A DNA stretch of 49,588 nt from Streptomyces sp. NRRL WC-3618 (GCF_001280005.1 NZ_LGDW01000449.1:1-49588), one strand, 5' to 3'. Counted from the stretch's first letter, positions 26,065 through 34,704 are shown. Notes: generated by a model from the sequence alone, not told the origin. Numbers and translations: made by a program.

Positions 26065-26738
26065 TGGGCCAGTCCGTTCGTGCAGGCGGCACCCGGCTCC
26101 GGGGTCTGCTTGCCCTGGACGAACTCCTCGAAGAACTTGTCCACGTTCGGGTCGGTGGCACTGCTCACCGTGCGCTGCTTGCCCCAGGCGGACAGCATGA
26201 TCGGGTCCGCCTGCTTGTCGTCCGGGCTCATCAGCGAGTACGGCGTCTTCTTCACCTTGGCCGCGAGGGCGTCGATGTCGCTCTTCGACGCCTTGCTGTT
26301 GTACGTCACCCACACGGCGCCGTGCTCCAGCGAGTGCACGGCGTTCATGGGGTTGATCGCCTTGGTGTAGACGTCGCCGTTGCAGTTCATCCAGACCTGG
26401 TTGTGGTCACCGCCGACCGGGGGCTCCATCGGGTAGCGCACGGTCTTCGTGACGTGGTTCTGGGTGAGCTTCTTGTTCCAGGTCTTCACACCGTCCGCGC
26501 CCGTGACGAACTTGCCCGCGCCCTTGATGTCGGTCGCCGCGGTGTCCTTGTCGTCGGACTGCTTGCGCACGAGGAGGGTCGCGCCGACGACCAGGCCGGC
26601 CACTATGACGACACTCACACTGATGGTGAGGATCCGGTTCCGGAGCTCACGCGAGCGCTCGGCGCGCCGCATCTCCTCTATGCGCGCCTTGCGCGCCGCG
26701 CTGCCAGTGTCGTTGGCGCTCTTCTTGGCGGAACCCAT
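26061..26738 (-). CDS. DUF3105 family membrane protein
   Basis: A 225-residue protein with a charged cytoplasmic N-terminus (about residues 1-35, with an RKARIEEMRRAERSRELRNR helix), one transmembrane helix (about 38-60), and an extracytoplasmic DUF3105 domain. The domain shows the family signature NHVTKTVRYPMEPPVGGDHN, then the MNCNGDVY and NAVHSLEHGAVWVTY motifs. Conserved histidines (H-N, H-S-L-E-H-G) suggest metal binding. It is translationally coupled to the DUF305 gene, and this pairing is common in actinobacteria. ATG 26738 is preceded by AAGGA; the frame is open further upstream to a non-ATG start. It is divergent from glnA2. Confidence 0.88.
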   Translation of the reverse strand: MGSAKKSANDTGSAARKARIEEMRRAERSRELRNRILTISVSVVIVAGLVVGATLLVRKQSDDKDTAATDIKGAGKFVTGADGVKTWNKKLTQNHVTKTVRYPMEPPVGGDHNQVWMNCNGDVYTKAINPMNAVHSLEHGAVWVTYNSKASKSDIDALAAKVKKTPYSLMSPDDKQADPIMLSAWGKQRTVSSATDPNVDKFFEEFVQGKQTPEPGAACTNGLAQ

Positions 26739-26795
26739 GGGATCGATCCTTCTGGGGAAAGGGGCGGTCGGTCGGCCGGTCAGTCGTACCGGTCC

Positions 26796-26829
26796 CTGAT
26801 CGTAATCCGTGGCCACTGATCGTAATCCG
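26796..26829. repeat. 14-bp perfect direct repeat in the glnA2 / DUF3105 divergent promoter
   Basis: CTGATCGTAATCCG occurs at 26796-26809 and 26816-26829, two copies 20 bases apart (about two helical turns). It sits in the 329-base region between the two divergent genes. A neighbouring stretch also repeats GGTCGGTC. This spacing suggests binding of a regulator to one DNA face. No known GlnR box was recognised. Confidence 0.5.
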
Positions 26830-27067
26830 CGACGGTCCGCAACGGTTCCGGTCAGGAATCACCCATTACGGATGTCGCCGCGAACAGGCAAGATGAGGTG
26901 CAGGACGGGATACCTGCCGTACGCGGGGCGTTCACTCCGGCTTCGGCCGGACGATCAAGGTGCGCAACGCGCGCGAAATGCTTTTGTGGTGTCATGCTCA
27001 GGTGCCCGACCGCCTTCCGTGGTGCGGGAGACAGGCGGCCTGACCAGCAAGGATGGGGAAGCGGAAG

Positions 27068-28429
27068 ATGGACAAGCAGCAGGAGTTCGTGCTCCGGACG
27101 TTGGAGGAGCGTGACATCCGGTTCGTCCGGCTGTGGTTCACGGACGTGCTGGGCTTCCTCAAGTCCGTGGCCGTGGCCCCGGCGGAGCTGGAGCAGGCCT
27201 TCGACGAGGGCATCGGATTCGACGGCTCCGCGATCGAGGGATTCGCTCGCGTATACGAGTCCGACATGATCGCCAAGCCGGACCCGTCGACGTTCCAGAT
27301 CCTCCCGTGGCGCGCGGAGGCCCCCGGCACCGCCCGGATGTTCTGCGACATCCTCATGCCGGACGGCTCGCCGTCCTTCGCGGACCCGCGCTACGTCCTC
27401 AAGCGCGCCCTCACCCGCGGCTCCGACCTGGGCTTCACCTTCTACACCCACCCGGAGATCGAGTTCTTCCTCCTGAAGGACAAGCCGCTGGACGGCAGCC
27501 GCCCGACCCCGGCCGACAACTCCGGCTACTTCGACCACACCCCGACCCACGTCGGCCAGGACTTCCGCCGCCAGGCGATCACCATGCTGGAGTCCATGGG
27601 CATCTCGGTCGAGTTCTCGCACCACGAGGGCGCCCCAGGCCAGCAGGAGATCGACCTGCGGTACGCGGACGCGCTCTCCACGGCCGACAACATCATGACG
27701 TTCCGCCTGGTCATGAAGCAGGTGGCGCTGGAGCAGGGCGTCCACGCGACGTTCATGCCGAAGCCGTTCAGCGAGCACCCCGGCAGCGGCATGCACACCC
27801 ACCTCTCGCTCTTCGAGGGCGACCGCAACGCGTTCTACGAGTCGGGCTCGGAGTACCAGCTCTCCAAGGTCGGCCGCTCCTTCATCGCGGGCCTGCTGAA
27901 GCACGCCGCGGAGATCGCGGCGGTCACCAACCAGTGGGTGAACTCCTACAAGCGCATCTGGGGCGGCTCGGAACGCACCGCGGGCGCCGGCGGCGAGGCC
28001 CCCTCGTACATCTGCTGGGGCCACAACAACCGCTCGGCCCTCGTCCGCGTCCCGATGTACAAGCCCGGCAAGACGGGCTCGGCGCGCGTCGAGGTCCGCT
28101 CCCTGGACTCGGGCGTGAACCCCTACCTGGCGTACGCCCTCCTGCTGGCCGCCGGCCTCAAGGGCATCGAGGAGGGCTACGAGCTCCCGCCGGGCGCCGA
28201 CGACGACGTCTGGGCCCTCTCCGACGCGGAGCGCCGCGCGATGGGCATCGAGCCGCTTCCGCAGAACCTGGGCGAGGCGCTCACCCTCATGGAGCGCAGC
28301 GAACTGGTCGCCGAGACCCTCGGCGAGCACGTCTTCGACTTCTTCCTGCGCAACAAGCGCCAGGAGTGGGAGGAGTACCGCTCCGAGGTCACGGCGTTCG
28401 AGCTGCGCAAGAGCCTGCCGGTGCTGTAG
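27068..28429 (+). CDS. glnA2: Type I glutamine synthetase paralogue GlnA2
   Basis: A 453-residue cytoplasmic enzyme of the GS-I fold, forming dodecamers. Visible motifs: FDGSAIEGFARVYESDM (active-site Asp and latch, about residue 55), HPEIEFF (metal-binding Glu), HHEGAPGQQEIDL, SGMHTHLSL (metal-binding His), GGEAPSY with the flap Glu, and NRSALVRVP. A Tyr occupies the place of the adenylylated Tyr (GYELPP). Residues for gamma-glutamyl phosphate chemistry are intact. In S. coelicolor the orthologue GlnA2 (SCO2241) was reported as a gamma-glutamylpolyamine synthetase used in polyamine breakdown rather than ammonium assimilation; transfer of that role is by orthology. The start is ATG 27068 with a GGAAG site; ATG 27053 is less likely. 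glnE follows 0.9 kb downstream. Confidence 0.94.
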   Translation: MDKQQEFVLRTLEERDIRFVRLWFTDVLGFLKSVAVAPAELEQAFDEGIGFDGSAIEGFARVYESDMIAKPDPSTFQILPWRAEAPGTARMFCDILMPDGSPSFADPRYVLKRALTRGSDLGFTFYTHPEIEFFLLKDKPLDGSRPTPADNSGYFDHTPTHVGQDFRRQAITMLESMGISVEFSHHEGAPGQQEIDLRYADALSTADNIMTFRLVMKQVALEQGVHATFMPKPFSEHPGSGMHTHLSLFEGDRNAFYESGSEYQLSKVGRSFIAGLLKHAAEIAAVTNQWVNSYKRIWGGSERTAGAGGEAPSYICWGHNNRSALVRVPMYKPGKTGSARVEVRSLDSGVNPYLAYALLLAAGLKGIEEGYELPPGADDDVWALSDAERRAMGIEPLPQNLGEALTLMERSELVAETLGEHVFDFFLRNKRQEWEEYRSEVTAFELRKSLPVL

Positions 28430-28477
28430 GACCGGTGCTGTAGGCGCAGGTCAGAGGGCTTTTTCGAGACAACATCA

Positions 28478-28512
28478 CGTAGGGCCGACGGTCGTGGACC
28501 GTCGGCCCTACG
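28478..28512 (+). terminator. Terminator of glnA2
   Basis: A perfect 16-bp stem (CGTAGGGCCGACGGTC and complement) closed by a GTG loop lies 48 bases after the glnA2 stop. It is a very stable hairpin without a U-run. Confidence 0.8.
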
Positions 28513-28568
28513 GTGTGCCGCACGGGGAGAGAAACGATGGCGGGCAAGGGGCGGGGTCTGGCCCGTCC

Positions 28569-28590
28569 GGCCCCGGGACGTCCCGGGGCC
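28569..28590 (-). terminator. Palindrome after the VOC gene
   Basis: A 22-bp perfect palindrome (GGCCCCGGGAC / GTCCCGGGGCC) lies 39 bases past the stop of the minus-strand VOC gene, followed by a further CGCGGCCCCGGG copy. It probably ends that transcript and insulates it from glnA2. Confidence 0.55.
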
Positions 28591-28628
28591 GCGGGCGCGG
28601 CCCCGGGAACAGCGGAACACGGGGAAAG

Positions 28629-29075
28629 CTATCCCGCGTCGGCCGCCAGGTCGCTCAGCAGCGCGTGCAGTGGCTGCGTGGCCCGCCGGCGGTACTCCTG
28701 GATCGCCCAGCCGTTGCCGTCCGGGTCCTTGAAGTACATGAACGTGGCGCCGTCGTCCGGTGAGAACTGCATCGGCTCCGACACCTCCAGGCCGCGTTCG
28801 ACCAGCTCGGCGCGGGCCGCCTTGATGTCGGCGACGCACAGCTGGAGGCCCTGGTAGGAGCCCGGTGCGGGCGTCGGTCCGTCCACCATCTCCCAGATCC
28901 TGTCGCCGAGGGCGATCGAACAGCCCGAGCCCGGCGGCGTGAGCTGGACGATCCGCATCCCCGGCATCACCTCCTGGTCGATGTCGACGTGGAAACCGGC
29001 CTTGTCACGGTAGAAGTCCCGGGCCCGGTCGATGTCACTCACGGGCAGCGGGACGACTTCGAACGTGTACTGCAT
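28629..29075 (-). CDS. VOC-superfamily (glyoxalase/bleomycin-resistance-like) protein
   Basis: A 148-residue protein with two beta-alpha-beta-beta-beta units of the vicinal oxygen chelate fold. The N-terminal VVPLPVSDIDRARDFYRDKAGF is typical. The second half has FKDPDGNGWAIQEYR with the usual metal-binding Glu and a GATFMYFKDPDGN core. The ATG is preceded by GGAGG. Members include glyoxalase I, dioxygenases and antibiotic-sequestering proteins, so the substrate cannot be assigned. It lies between glnA2 and glnE on the opposite strand, an insertion into the nitrogen gene order with no evident functional link. Confidence 0.88.
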   Translation of the reverse strand: MQYTFEVVPLPVSDIDRARDFYRDKAGFHVDIDQEVMPGMRIVQLTPPGSGCSIALGDRIWEMVDGPTPAPGSYQGLQLCVADIKAARAELVERGLEVSEPMQFSPDDGATFMYFKDPDGNGWAIQEYRRRATQPLHALLSDLAADAG

Positions 29076-29331
29076 CGCTGGTCCTCCAGATCGCCATCAC
29101 AACCCCTTGACGGGGACGTCAGACGAACCGCCGGCGCGTCCGGCCGCCGGTCCCCCCTTACCGAAGCCGAAAACCGTGCCCGCCGCCACCGAAACGGCCA
29201 TGGTGACGGCGGAAGCCACCATTCCGACCAGCGAGGACATCGCTCCGGTCCGTCCGGCGCTTCCCACGGCCTCTCCGGTTACGCTCGTGGACGTACGACC
29301 TTGATCCGATGGTCCGACGGAAAGGCCCAGG

Positions 29332-32300
29332 ATGATGGCGCCGGGGCGCAGGAGCAGTACCTTCACGCGGCTGCTGCGGCACGGCTTCACCGATCCCTCC
29401 GCCGCCGAGCGGCTCCTCGACAGCGCCGAGCTCGCGCCCCTGCGGGACGACCCGGTCCTGCTCGACGCGCTGGGCGCGACCGCCGATCCGGATCTCGCGC
29501 TGCACGGGCTCGTCCGGCTCGTCGAGGCGCAGGACGGCCGCACCGCCCGGCACGAGCTGCTCGACACGCTGATAGCCGCCAAACCCCTGCGCGACCGGCT
29601 GCTCGGCGTGCTCGGCGCCTCCGCCGCCCTCGGCGACCACCTGATCCGGCATCCACGCGACTGGCAGGCGCTCGCCATGTACGAGCCCCGGGATCTCCAC
29701 CCCGGGGTGGAGGAGTTCGAGCGCGGGCTCGCCGAGGCCACCGACCCCGTGTCACTGCGCGTCGCCTACCGGCGCTGCCTGCTGTCCATCGCCGCCCGCG
29801 ACGTGTGCGGCACCACCGACCTCGCCCAGACCGCCGCCGAACTCGCCGACCTCGCCACCGCGACCCTGCGCGCCGCCCTCGCCCTCGCCAGGGCCGCCGC
29901 GCCCGACGACGCCGCACTGTGCCGGCTGGCCGTCATCGCCATGGGCAAGTGCGGTGGCCACGAGCTCAACTACGTGTCCGACGTCGATGTCATCTTCGTC
30001 GGTGAGGCCGCCGACGGGGCCGACGAGGGCAAGGCGCTGCAGGCCGCCACCCGCCTCGCCTCGCACCTCATGCGGATCTGCTCCGAGACCACGATCGAGG
30101 GGAGCATCTGGCCCGTCGACGCCAATCTGCGCCCCGAGGGCCGCAACGGGCCACTGGTGCGCACCCTCAGCAGCCACCTCGCCTATTACCAGCGCTGGGC
30201 CAAGACCTGGGAGTTCCAGGCGCTGCTGAAGGCCCGCCCGGTCGCCGGTGACGTCGAACTGGGGGAGGCGTACGTCGCCGCGCTCGCCCCGCTCGTGTGG
30301 CACGCCGCCGAGCGCGACAACTTCGTCGTCGACGTGCAGAAGATGCGCCGCCGCGTCGTCGAGAACATCCCCCTCGCCGAGGTGGAGAGGGAACTGAAAC
30401 TCGGGCCGGGCGGCCTGCGCGACGTCGAATTCGCCGTGCAGCTCCTCCAGTTGGTGCACGGGCGCGCCGACACCTCCCTGCGCAGCGGCACCACCCTGGA
30501 CGCGCTGGGCGCCCTCGCCGCCGGCGGATACGTCGGGCGCTCGGACGCCGTGCAACTCGACGACGCCTACCGGTTCCTGCGCTCCATGGAGCACCGGATC
30601 CAGCTGTTCCGGCTGCGGCGCACCCACCTCGTCCCCGAGGACCAGGCAGATCTACGACGCATCGGGCGCTCCCTCGGCCTGCGCACCGATCCGGTGGCCG
30701 AGCTGAACCGGGAGTGGAAACGGCACGCGTCCGTCGTACGACGGCTGCACGAGAAGCTCTTCTACCGGCCGCTGCTCGACGCCGTCGCCCAACTCGCCCC
30801 CGGCGAGACCAGGTTGAGCACCGTCGCCGCGCGGGAACGGCTCGTCGCCCTCGGGTACGCCGATCCGGCCGCCGCACTCAGGCACCTGGAGGCGCTGGCC
30901 AGCGGGGTGAGCCGGAAGGCGGCCATCCAACGGACGTTGCTGCCCGTCCTGTTGGGCTGGTTCGCCGACTCCGCCGACCCGGACGCCGGACTGCTCAACT
31001 TCCGCAAGGTGTCGGACGCGCTGGGCCGAACCCCTTGGTATCTACGGCTGTTGAGGGACGAAGGGGCCGCCGCCGAGAACCTGGCCCGTGTCCTGTCCGC
31101 CGGGCGCCTCGCCCCCGACCTGCTGATGCGGGCCCCGGAGGCCGTCTCACTGCTCGGCGACGGCGACGGGGCGGGTGGGCTGGAGCCACGCGAACGCGCC
31201 CACCTGGAGCAGGAGATACTGGCCGCCGTCGGCCGCGCCGAAACCGGCGAACAGGGCGTGTACGCGGCGCGCGGGGTCCGGCGGCGCGAGCTGTTCCGTA
31301 CGGCCGCCGCCGACATCGTCGGCTCCTACGGCACCGAACAGTCGCCCGCCGAGGCCGACCAGGGCGCCCTGGTGGACCAGGTCGGCGGTGCGATCTCCGA
31401 CCTCACGGCGGCGACCCTGTCCGGGACGCTCCGAGCGGTCGTGCGGGACGGCTGGGGGGACACCCTGCCCACCCGGTTCACGGTGATCGGCATGGGCCGC
31501 TTCGGCGGACACGAGCTGGGCTACGGCTCCGACGCCGACGTCCTGTTCGTGCACGAACCCCGGGAGGGCGTCGACGAGCACGAGGCCGCCAAGGCCGCGA
31601 ACGCCGTGGTGTCCGAGATGCGGCGGCTGCTCCAAATGCCCAGCTCCGACCCGCCGTTGCTCATCGACGCGGATCTGCGCCCGGAGGGCAAGTCGGGGCC
31701 GATGGTCCGGACCCTGACGTCGTACGAGGCGTACTACCGCCGCTGGTCCCTCGGCTGGGAGTCCCAGGCGCTGCTGCGGGCCGAAGTCGTCGCCGGAGAC
31801 CCTGAGTTGGGCAGCCGCTTCATCGACCTGATCGCTCCGCTGCGCTACCCGGCGGAGGGGCTGGGCGACGAGGCGGTACGGGAGATCCGGCGCCTGAAGG
31901 CGCGTATGGAGTCGGAGCGGATGCCTCGCGGCGCCGATCCCACCCTGCACACCAAGCTCGGGCGGGGCGGCCTCTCGGACGTGGAGTGGACCGTCCAGTT
32001 GCTGCAGCTCCAGCACGGGTGGGCCGAACCGGGGCTGCGGACGACCCGTACCCGCGAGGCCCTCGCCGCCGCCTGCGCCGCCGAACTGATCTCGGTCGAG
32101 GACGCGGCGATACTCGACGAGGCGTGGGTCCTGGCCACCCGGGTGCGCAACGCCGTGATGCTGGTGCGCGGCCGGGCCGGGGACACCTTCCCCTCGGACG
32201 GGCGTGAGCTGGGCGCGGTGGGACGGTACCTGGGGTACGGGCCGGGTCATGTCGGCGACATGATCGACGCGTACCGGCGGACCACACGGCGGGCTCGTGG

Positions 32301-32340
32301 CGTCGTGGAGACGCTGTTCTACGGGGCGGCCTCGGTGTAG
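29332..32340 (+). CDS. glnE: Glutamine synthetase adenylyltransferase/deadenylase
   Basis: A 1002-residue bifunctional enzyme that adenylylates glutamine synthetase I to inactivate it when nitrogen is ample, and reverses the modification. Two nucleotidyltransferase-fold halves are visible. The N-terminal (deadenylylating) domain has GGHELNYVSDVDVIFVGE at about residues 207-224. The C-terminal (adenylylating) domain has GGHELGYGSDADVLFVHE near 725-742. Each half is followed by R-P-E-G-(R/K) and G-R-G-G/GPGGL-(R/S)-D-V-E motifs. A helical linker joins the halves. AAAGG lies six bases before ATG 29332; ATG 29335 is adjacent. Full family length, no damage. The target is GlnA (not in this window); GlnB/GlnD partners are elsewhere. 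Confidence 0.96.
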   Translation: MMAPGRRSSTFTRLLRHGFTDPSAAERLLDSAELAPLRDDPVLLDALGATADPDLALHGLVRLVEAQDGRTARHELLDTLIAAKPLRDRLLGVLGASAALGDHLIRHPRDWQALAMYEPRDLHPGVEEFERGLAEATDPVSLRVAYRRCLLSIAARDVCGTTDLAQTAAELADLATATLRAALALARAAAPDDAALCRLAVIAMGKCGGHELNYVSDVDVIFVGEAADGADEGKALQAATRLASHLMRICSETTIEGSIWPVDANLRPEGRNGPLVRTLSSHLAYYQRWAKTWEFQALLKARPVAGDVELGEAYVAALAPLVWHAAERDNFVVDVQKMRRRVVENIPLAEVERELKLGPGGLRDVEFAVQLLQLVHGRADTSLRSGTTLDALGALAAGGYVGRSDAVQLDDAYRFLRSMEHRIQLFRLRRTHLVPEDQADLRRIGRSLGLRTDPVAELNREWKRHASVVRRLHEKLFYRPLLDAVAQLAPGETRLSTVAARERLVALGYADPAAALRHLEALASGVSRKAAIQRTLLPVLLGWFADSADPDAGLLNFRKVSDALGRTPWYLRLLRDEGAAAENLARVLSAGRLAPDLLMRAPEAVSLLGDGDGAGGLEPRERAHLEQEILAAVGRAETGEQGVYAARGVRRRELFRTAAADIVGSYGTEQSPAEADQGALVDQVGGAISDLTAATLSGTLRAVVRDGWGDTLPTRFTVIGMGRFGGHELGYGSDADVLFVHEPREGVDEHEAAKAANAVVSEMRRLLQMPSSDPPLLIDADLRPEGKSGPMVRTLTSYEAYYRRWSLGWESQALLRAEVVAGDPELGSRFIDLIAPLRYPAEGLGDEAVREIRRLKARMESERMPRGADPTLHTKLGRGGLSDVEWTVQLLQLQHGWAEPGLRTTRTREALAAACAAELISVEDAAILDEAWVLATRVRNAVMLVRGRAGDTFPSDGRELGAVGRYLGYGPGHVGDMIDAYRRTTRRARGVVETLFYGAASV

Positions 32341-32359
32341 GAAGCCGGGCCCAGTCCCC

Positions 32360-33241
32360 TTATGGCTTGAGCGGGAGCAGCGGGCCGCCCCGTCCCCGCG
32401 CCGGGACCAGTTTCGGGAGGGCGTACGGGAGCGTGCCGTACCAGAGGCGGGCGACCAGGAAGCCGAAGGCCAGGCACATGAGGCCGCCCACCGCGTCCAG
32501 CCAGAAGTGGTTGGCGGTGGCGACGATCACCACGAGGGTGGCCACCGGGTAGAGCAGCCCCAGCACACGCACCCAGGGGACGCTCGCCAGGGCGAAGATC
32601 GTCAGACCGCACCAGGTCGACCAGCCGATGTGCATCGACGGCATCGCCGCGTACTGGTTCGACATGTGCTTGAGGTCACCGGAGGCCATCGAACCCCAGG
32701 TGTGGTGGACCAGCACCGTGTCGACGAAGTCGCCGCCGTTCATCAGGCGGGGTGGAGCCAGCGGGTACAGGTAGTAACCGACCAGGGCCACCGCCGTAGT
32801 CGCGAAAAGGGTCAGACGTGTCGCCGCGTAGCGGCCCGGGTGACTACGGTACAGCCACACCAGGACACAGAGAGTGACGATGAAGTGCAGTGTGGCGTAG
32901 TAGTAGTTCATGCCCACGATCAGCCATGTCACCGAATTGACCGTGTGGTTGACCGATTCCTCGACGGCGATGCCCAGGGTGTGCTCGAGCTTCCAGAGCC
33001 AGTCCGCGTTGCGCAGCGCCTCCGCCTTCTGCTCCGGCACGGCGTTGCGGATCAGCGAGTACGTCCAGTAACTGATCGCGATCAAAAGGATTTCGAACCA
33101 GAGTCGCGGCCGACGTGGCGTACGCGCCCGGCGCAGGAGTCCCTTGACCACGCGGTCGTTCCCCTCCGCCGTTTCGTCCGTGACGGAATGTGGAGCGGCC
33201 CGGTCGTGGCCTGCCCTGGTTGTCACGGTCGTCTCACCCAT
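32360..33241 (-). CDS. PAP2-family membrane phosphatase (Aur1-like)
   Basis: A 293-residue integral membrane protein with an N-terminal cytoplasmic tail and about six transmembrane helices. The PAP2 phosphatase motifs PSMHIGWS (about residue 200) and NHFWLDAVGG (about residue 247), with catalytic His and Asp, are intact. The first canonical motif (K-x6-R-P) is not evident, as in the inositolphosphotransferase/Aur1 subgroup. Extracytoplasmic-face lipid phosphate phosphatase or phosphotransferase activity is the likely class. The ATG at 33241 was preferred to a GTG two codons upstream; the ribosome binding site is weak. In S. coelicolor a comparable membrane protein separates glnE from malR (recalled). 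Confidence 0.87.
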   Translation of the reverse strand: MGETTVTTRAGHDRAAPHSVTDETAEGNDRVVKGLLRRARTPRRPRLWFEILLIAISYWTYSLIRNAVPEQKAEALRNADWLWKLEHTLGIAVEESVNHTVNSVTWLIVGMNYYYATLHFIVTLCVLVWLYRSHPGRYAATRLTLFATTAVALVGYYLYPLAPPRLMNGGDFVDTVLVHHTWGSMASGDLKHMSNQYAAMPSMHIGWSTWCGLTIFALASVPWVRVLGLLYPVATLVVIVATANHFWLDAVGGLMCLAFGFLVARLWYGTLPYALPKLVPARGRGGPLLPLKP

Positions 33242-33385
33242 GGACACAGAGTCTGCCAGATACGGTCCCCTCCCAGATCATCCCCTGGTCCTGTCCGGCC
33301 CGCACGTCCTACGTAGGGGGAGGCGGCCCGGAGTGCTACCAGGGCACTGGCCGAACCGGGGGCATTCTCCGCCCTGGGGATGAGC

Positions 33386-33412
33386 GGAGATACAGGAGAT
33401 ACGGGAGATGCA
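33386..33412. repeat. Three tandem 9-bp repeats downstream of malR
   Basis: GGAGATACA, GGAGATACG and GGAGATGCA follow one another without gaps, nine bases before the complement of the malR stop codon. It is a short slippage-type minisatellite of no evident function. Confidence 0.6.
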
Positions 33413-33420
33413 GGGGGGCC

Positions 33421-34575
33421 TCAGGGGCGGGTACGGTCCCCGGGCGCCGAGGCCGTCGAACCCCGGACCACCAGTTCCGGCATGAACACGAACTCGCTGT
33501 GCGGGGCAGGCGTACCGCCGATCTCCTCGAGCAGGGTGCGTACGGCGGCCTGGCCCATCGCCGGGACCGGCTTGCGGACCGTGGTGAGGGGCGGGTCGGT
33601 GAAGGCGATGAGGGGGGAGTCGTCGAAGCCCACGACCGAGACGTCCCGGGGGACCTCCAGGCCGCGCTGGCGGGCCGCCCGTATCGCGCCCAGCGCCATC
33701 ATGTCGCTCGCGCACACCACCGCCGTACAGTCACGGTCGATGAGCGCCGTGGCCGCCGCCTGACCGCCCTCCAGGGTGTACAGCGAGTGCTGCACGAACC
33801 GCGTCTCGACGTCCTGTGCCGTCAGGCCCAGCAGATCCTGCATCGTCCGCGTGAAGCCCTCGATCTTGCGTTGCACCGGCACGAAACGCTTCGGGCCGAG
33901 GGCCAGGCCGATACGGGTGTGGCCGAGGGAGACGAGGTGGGTGACCGCGAGATGCATCGCCGCGCGGTCGTCGGGGGAGATGAACGGCGCCTGCACCTTG
34001 GGCGAGAAGCCGTCCACGAGGACGAACGGCACGCCCTGGGCGCGCAGTTGCTCGTAGCGCTGCATGTCGGCGGAGGTGTCGGCGTGCAGACCGGAGACGA
34101 AGATGATGCCGGCCACGCCCCGGTCGACGAGCATCTCCGTCAGCTCGTCCTCCGTGGAGCCGCCGGGCGTCTGGGTGGCCAGGACCGGGGTGTAGCCCTG
34201 CCGGGTCAGGGCCTGGCCGATGACCTGCGCCAGCGCCGGGAAGATCGGGTTCTCCAGCTCCGGGGTGATGAGGCCCACCAGGCCCTCGCTGCGCTGGCGC
34301 AGCCTGACCGGGCGCTCGTAGCCCAGTACGTCGAGGGCGGCGAGGACGGTCTGGCGGGTGGTGGCGGCGACGCCCGGCTTCCCGTTCAGGACCCGGCTGA
34401 CTGTCGCTTCGCTCACCCCCGCCTGGGCGGCGATGTCCGCAAGCCGTGTGGTCACAGGGCTGGACTGTACCGGCCGGCCCTCGCCTTGCCCACCGAACGG
34501 GCGCCGGGGACGGGCCGTCGAACGGCCCGCCGACCGGCCGGGACGGCCGCTCGCCGCTGCGGGTTGCTGCGTCAT
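33421..34575 (-). CDS. malR: LacI-family repressor of maltose utilisation
   Basis: A 384-residue repressor. The DNA-binding domain is near residues 41-90 (TRLADIAAQAGVSEATVSRVLNG), with a hinge helix. A periplasmic-binding-like effector domain of about 280 residues follows, including GLVGLITPELENPIFP and VGFDDSPLIAFTDPPLTTVR. It is almost identical in character to S. coelicolor MalR (SCO2232), which represses malEFG until maltose is present. The ATG at 34575 has an excellent GAGGGAG site but adds a 40-residue Pro/Arg/Gly-rich tail before the HTH. GTG 34455 would give the shorter classical form but lacks a ribosome binding site. It is divergent from malE. Its 5' region carries clustered direct repeats and CTTGCA-type operators. 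Confidence 0.94.
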   Translation of the reverse strand: MTQQPAAASGRPGRSAGRSTARPRRPFGGQGEGRPVQSSPVTTRLADIAAQAGVSEATVSRVLNGKPGVAATTRQTVLAALDVLGYERPVRLRQRSEGLVGLITPELENPIFPALAQVIGQALTRQGYTPVLATQTPGGSTEDELTEMLVDRGVAGIIFVSGLHADTSADMQRYEQLRAQGVPFVLVDGFSPKVQAPFISPDDRAAMHLAVTHLVSLGHTRIGLALGPKRFVPVQRKIEGFTRTMQDLLGLTAQDVETRFVQHSLYTLEGGQAAATALIDRDCTAVVCASDMMALGAIRAARQRGLEVPRDVSVVGFDDSPLIAFTDPPLTTVRKPVPAMGQAAVRTLLEEIGGTPAPHSEFVFMPELVVRGSTASAPGDRTRP

Positions 34576-34586
34576 CGCGCTCCCTC

Positions 34587-34664
34587 GTGGGTCTGGCGTG
34601 GGTCTGACCTCTAGGTCCGACGTGGGTCTGGCGGGCGCCTGATGTACCCCAGGCGGGCGCCTGA
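34587..34664. repeat. Cluster of direct repeats in the malR leader
   Basis: GTGGGTCTGGC occurs at 34587-34597 and 34622-34632 with a one-base variant at 34598-34608. GGCGGGCGCCTGA occurs at 34630-34642 and 34652-34664 (22-base period). They lie immediately upstream of malR's start and may bind a regulator or structure the malR leader RNA. Confidence 0.6.
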
Positions 34665-34683
34665 ACGGGCGTGTCTGGCAAGG

Positions 34684-34704
34684 ACTTGCAGAGTCTTGCA
34701 CAAG
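34684..34704. promoter_or_regulatory. Candidate MalR operator near malR
   Basis: Two CTTGCA copies ten bases apart (34685-34690, 34695-34700) are followed by CAAG, giving CTTGCAGAGTCTTGCACAAG. This matches the CTTGCAG-nnn-CTTGCA element described in Streptomyces amylase and mal promoters. It is 110 bases upstream of malR, so it may give autoregulation. Confidence 0.6.

Noticed and set aside
27068..28429. Treating GlnA2 as the main ammonium-assimilating glutamine synthetase
   Set aside because: Neighbourhood and length match the GlnA2 paralogue, for which a polyamine role is reported; the sequence alone cannot show ammonium assimilation.
34455..34575. Starting malR at GTG 34455
   Set aside because: It gives the classical short N-terminus but has no ribosome binding site, whereas ATG 34575 has a strong one; kept as an alternative in the malR entry.
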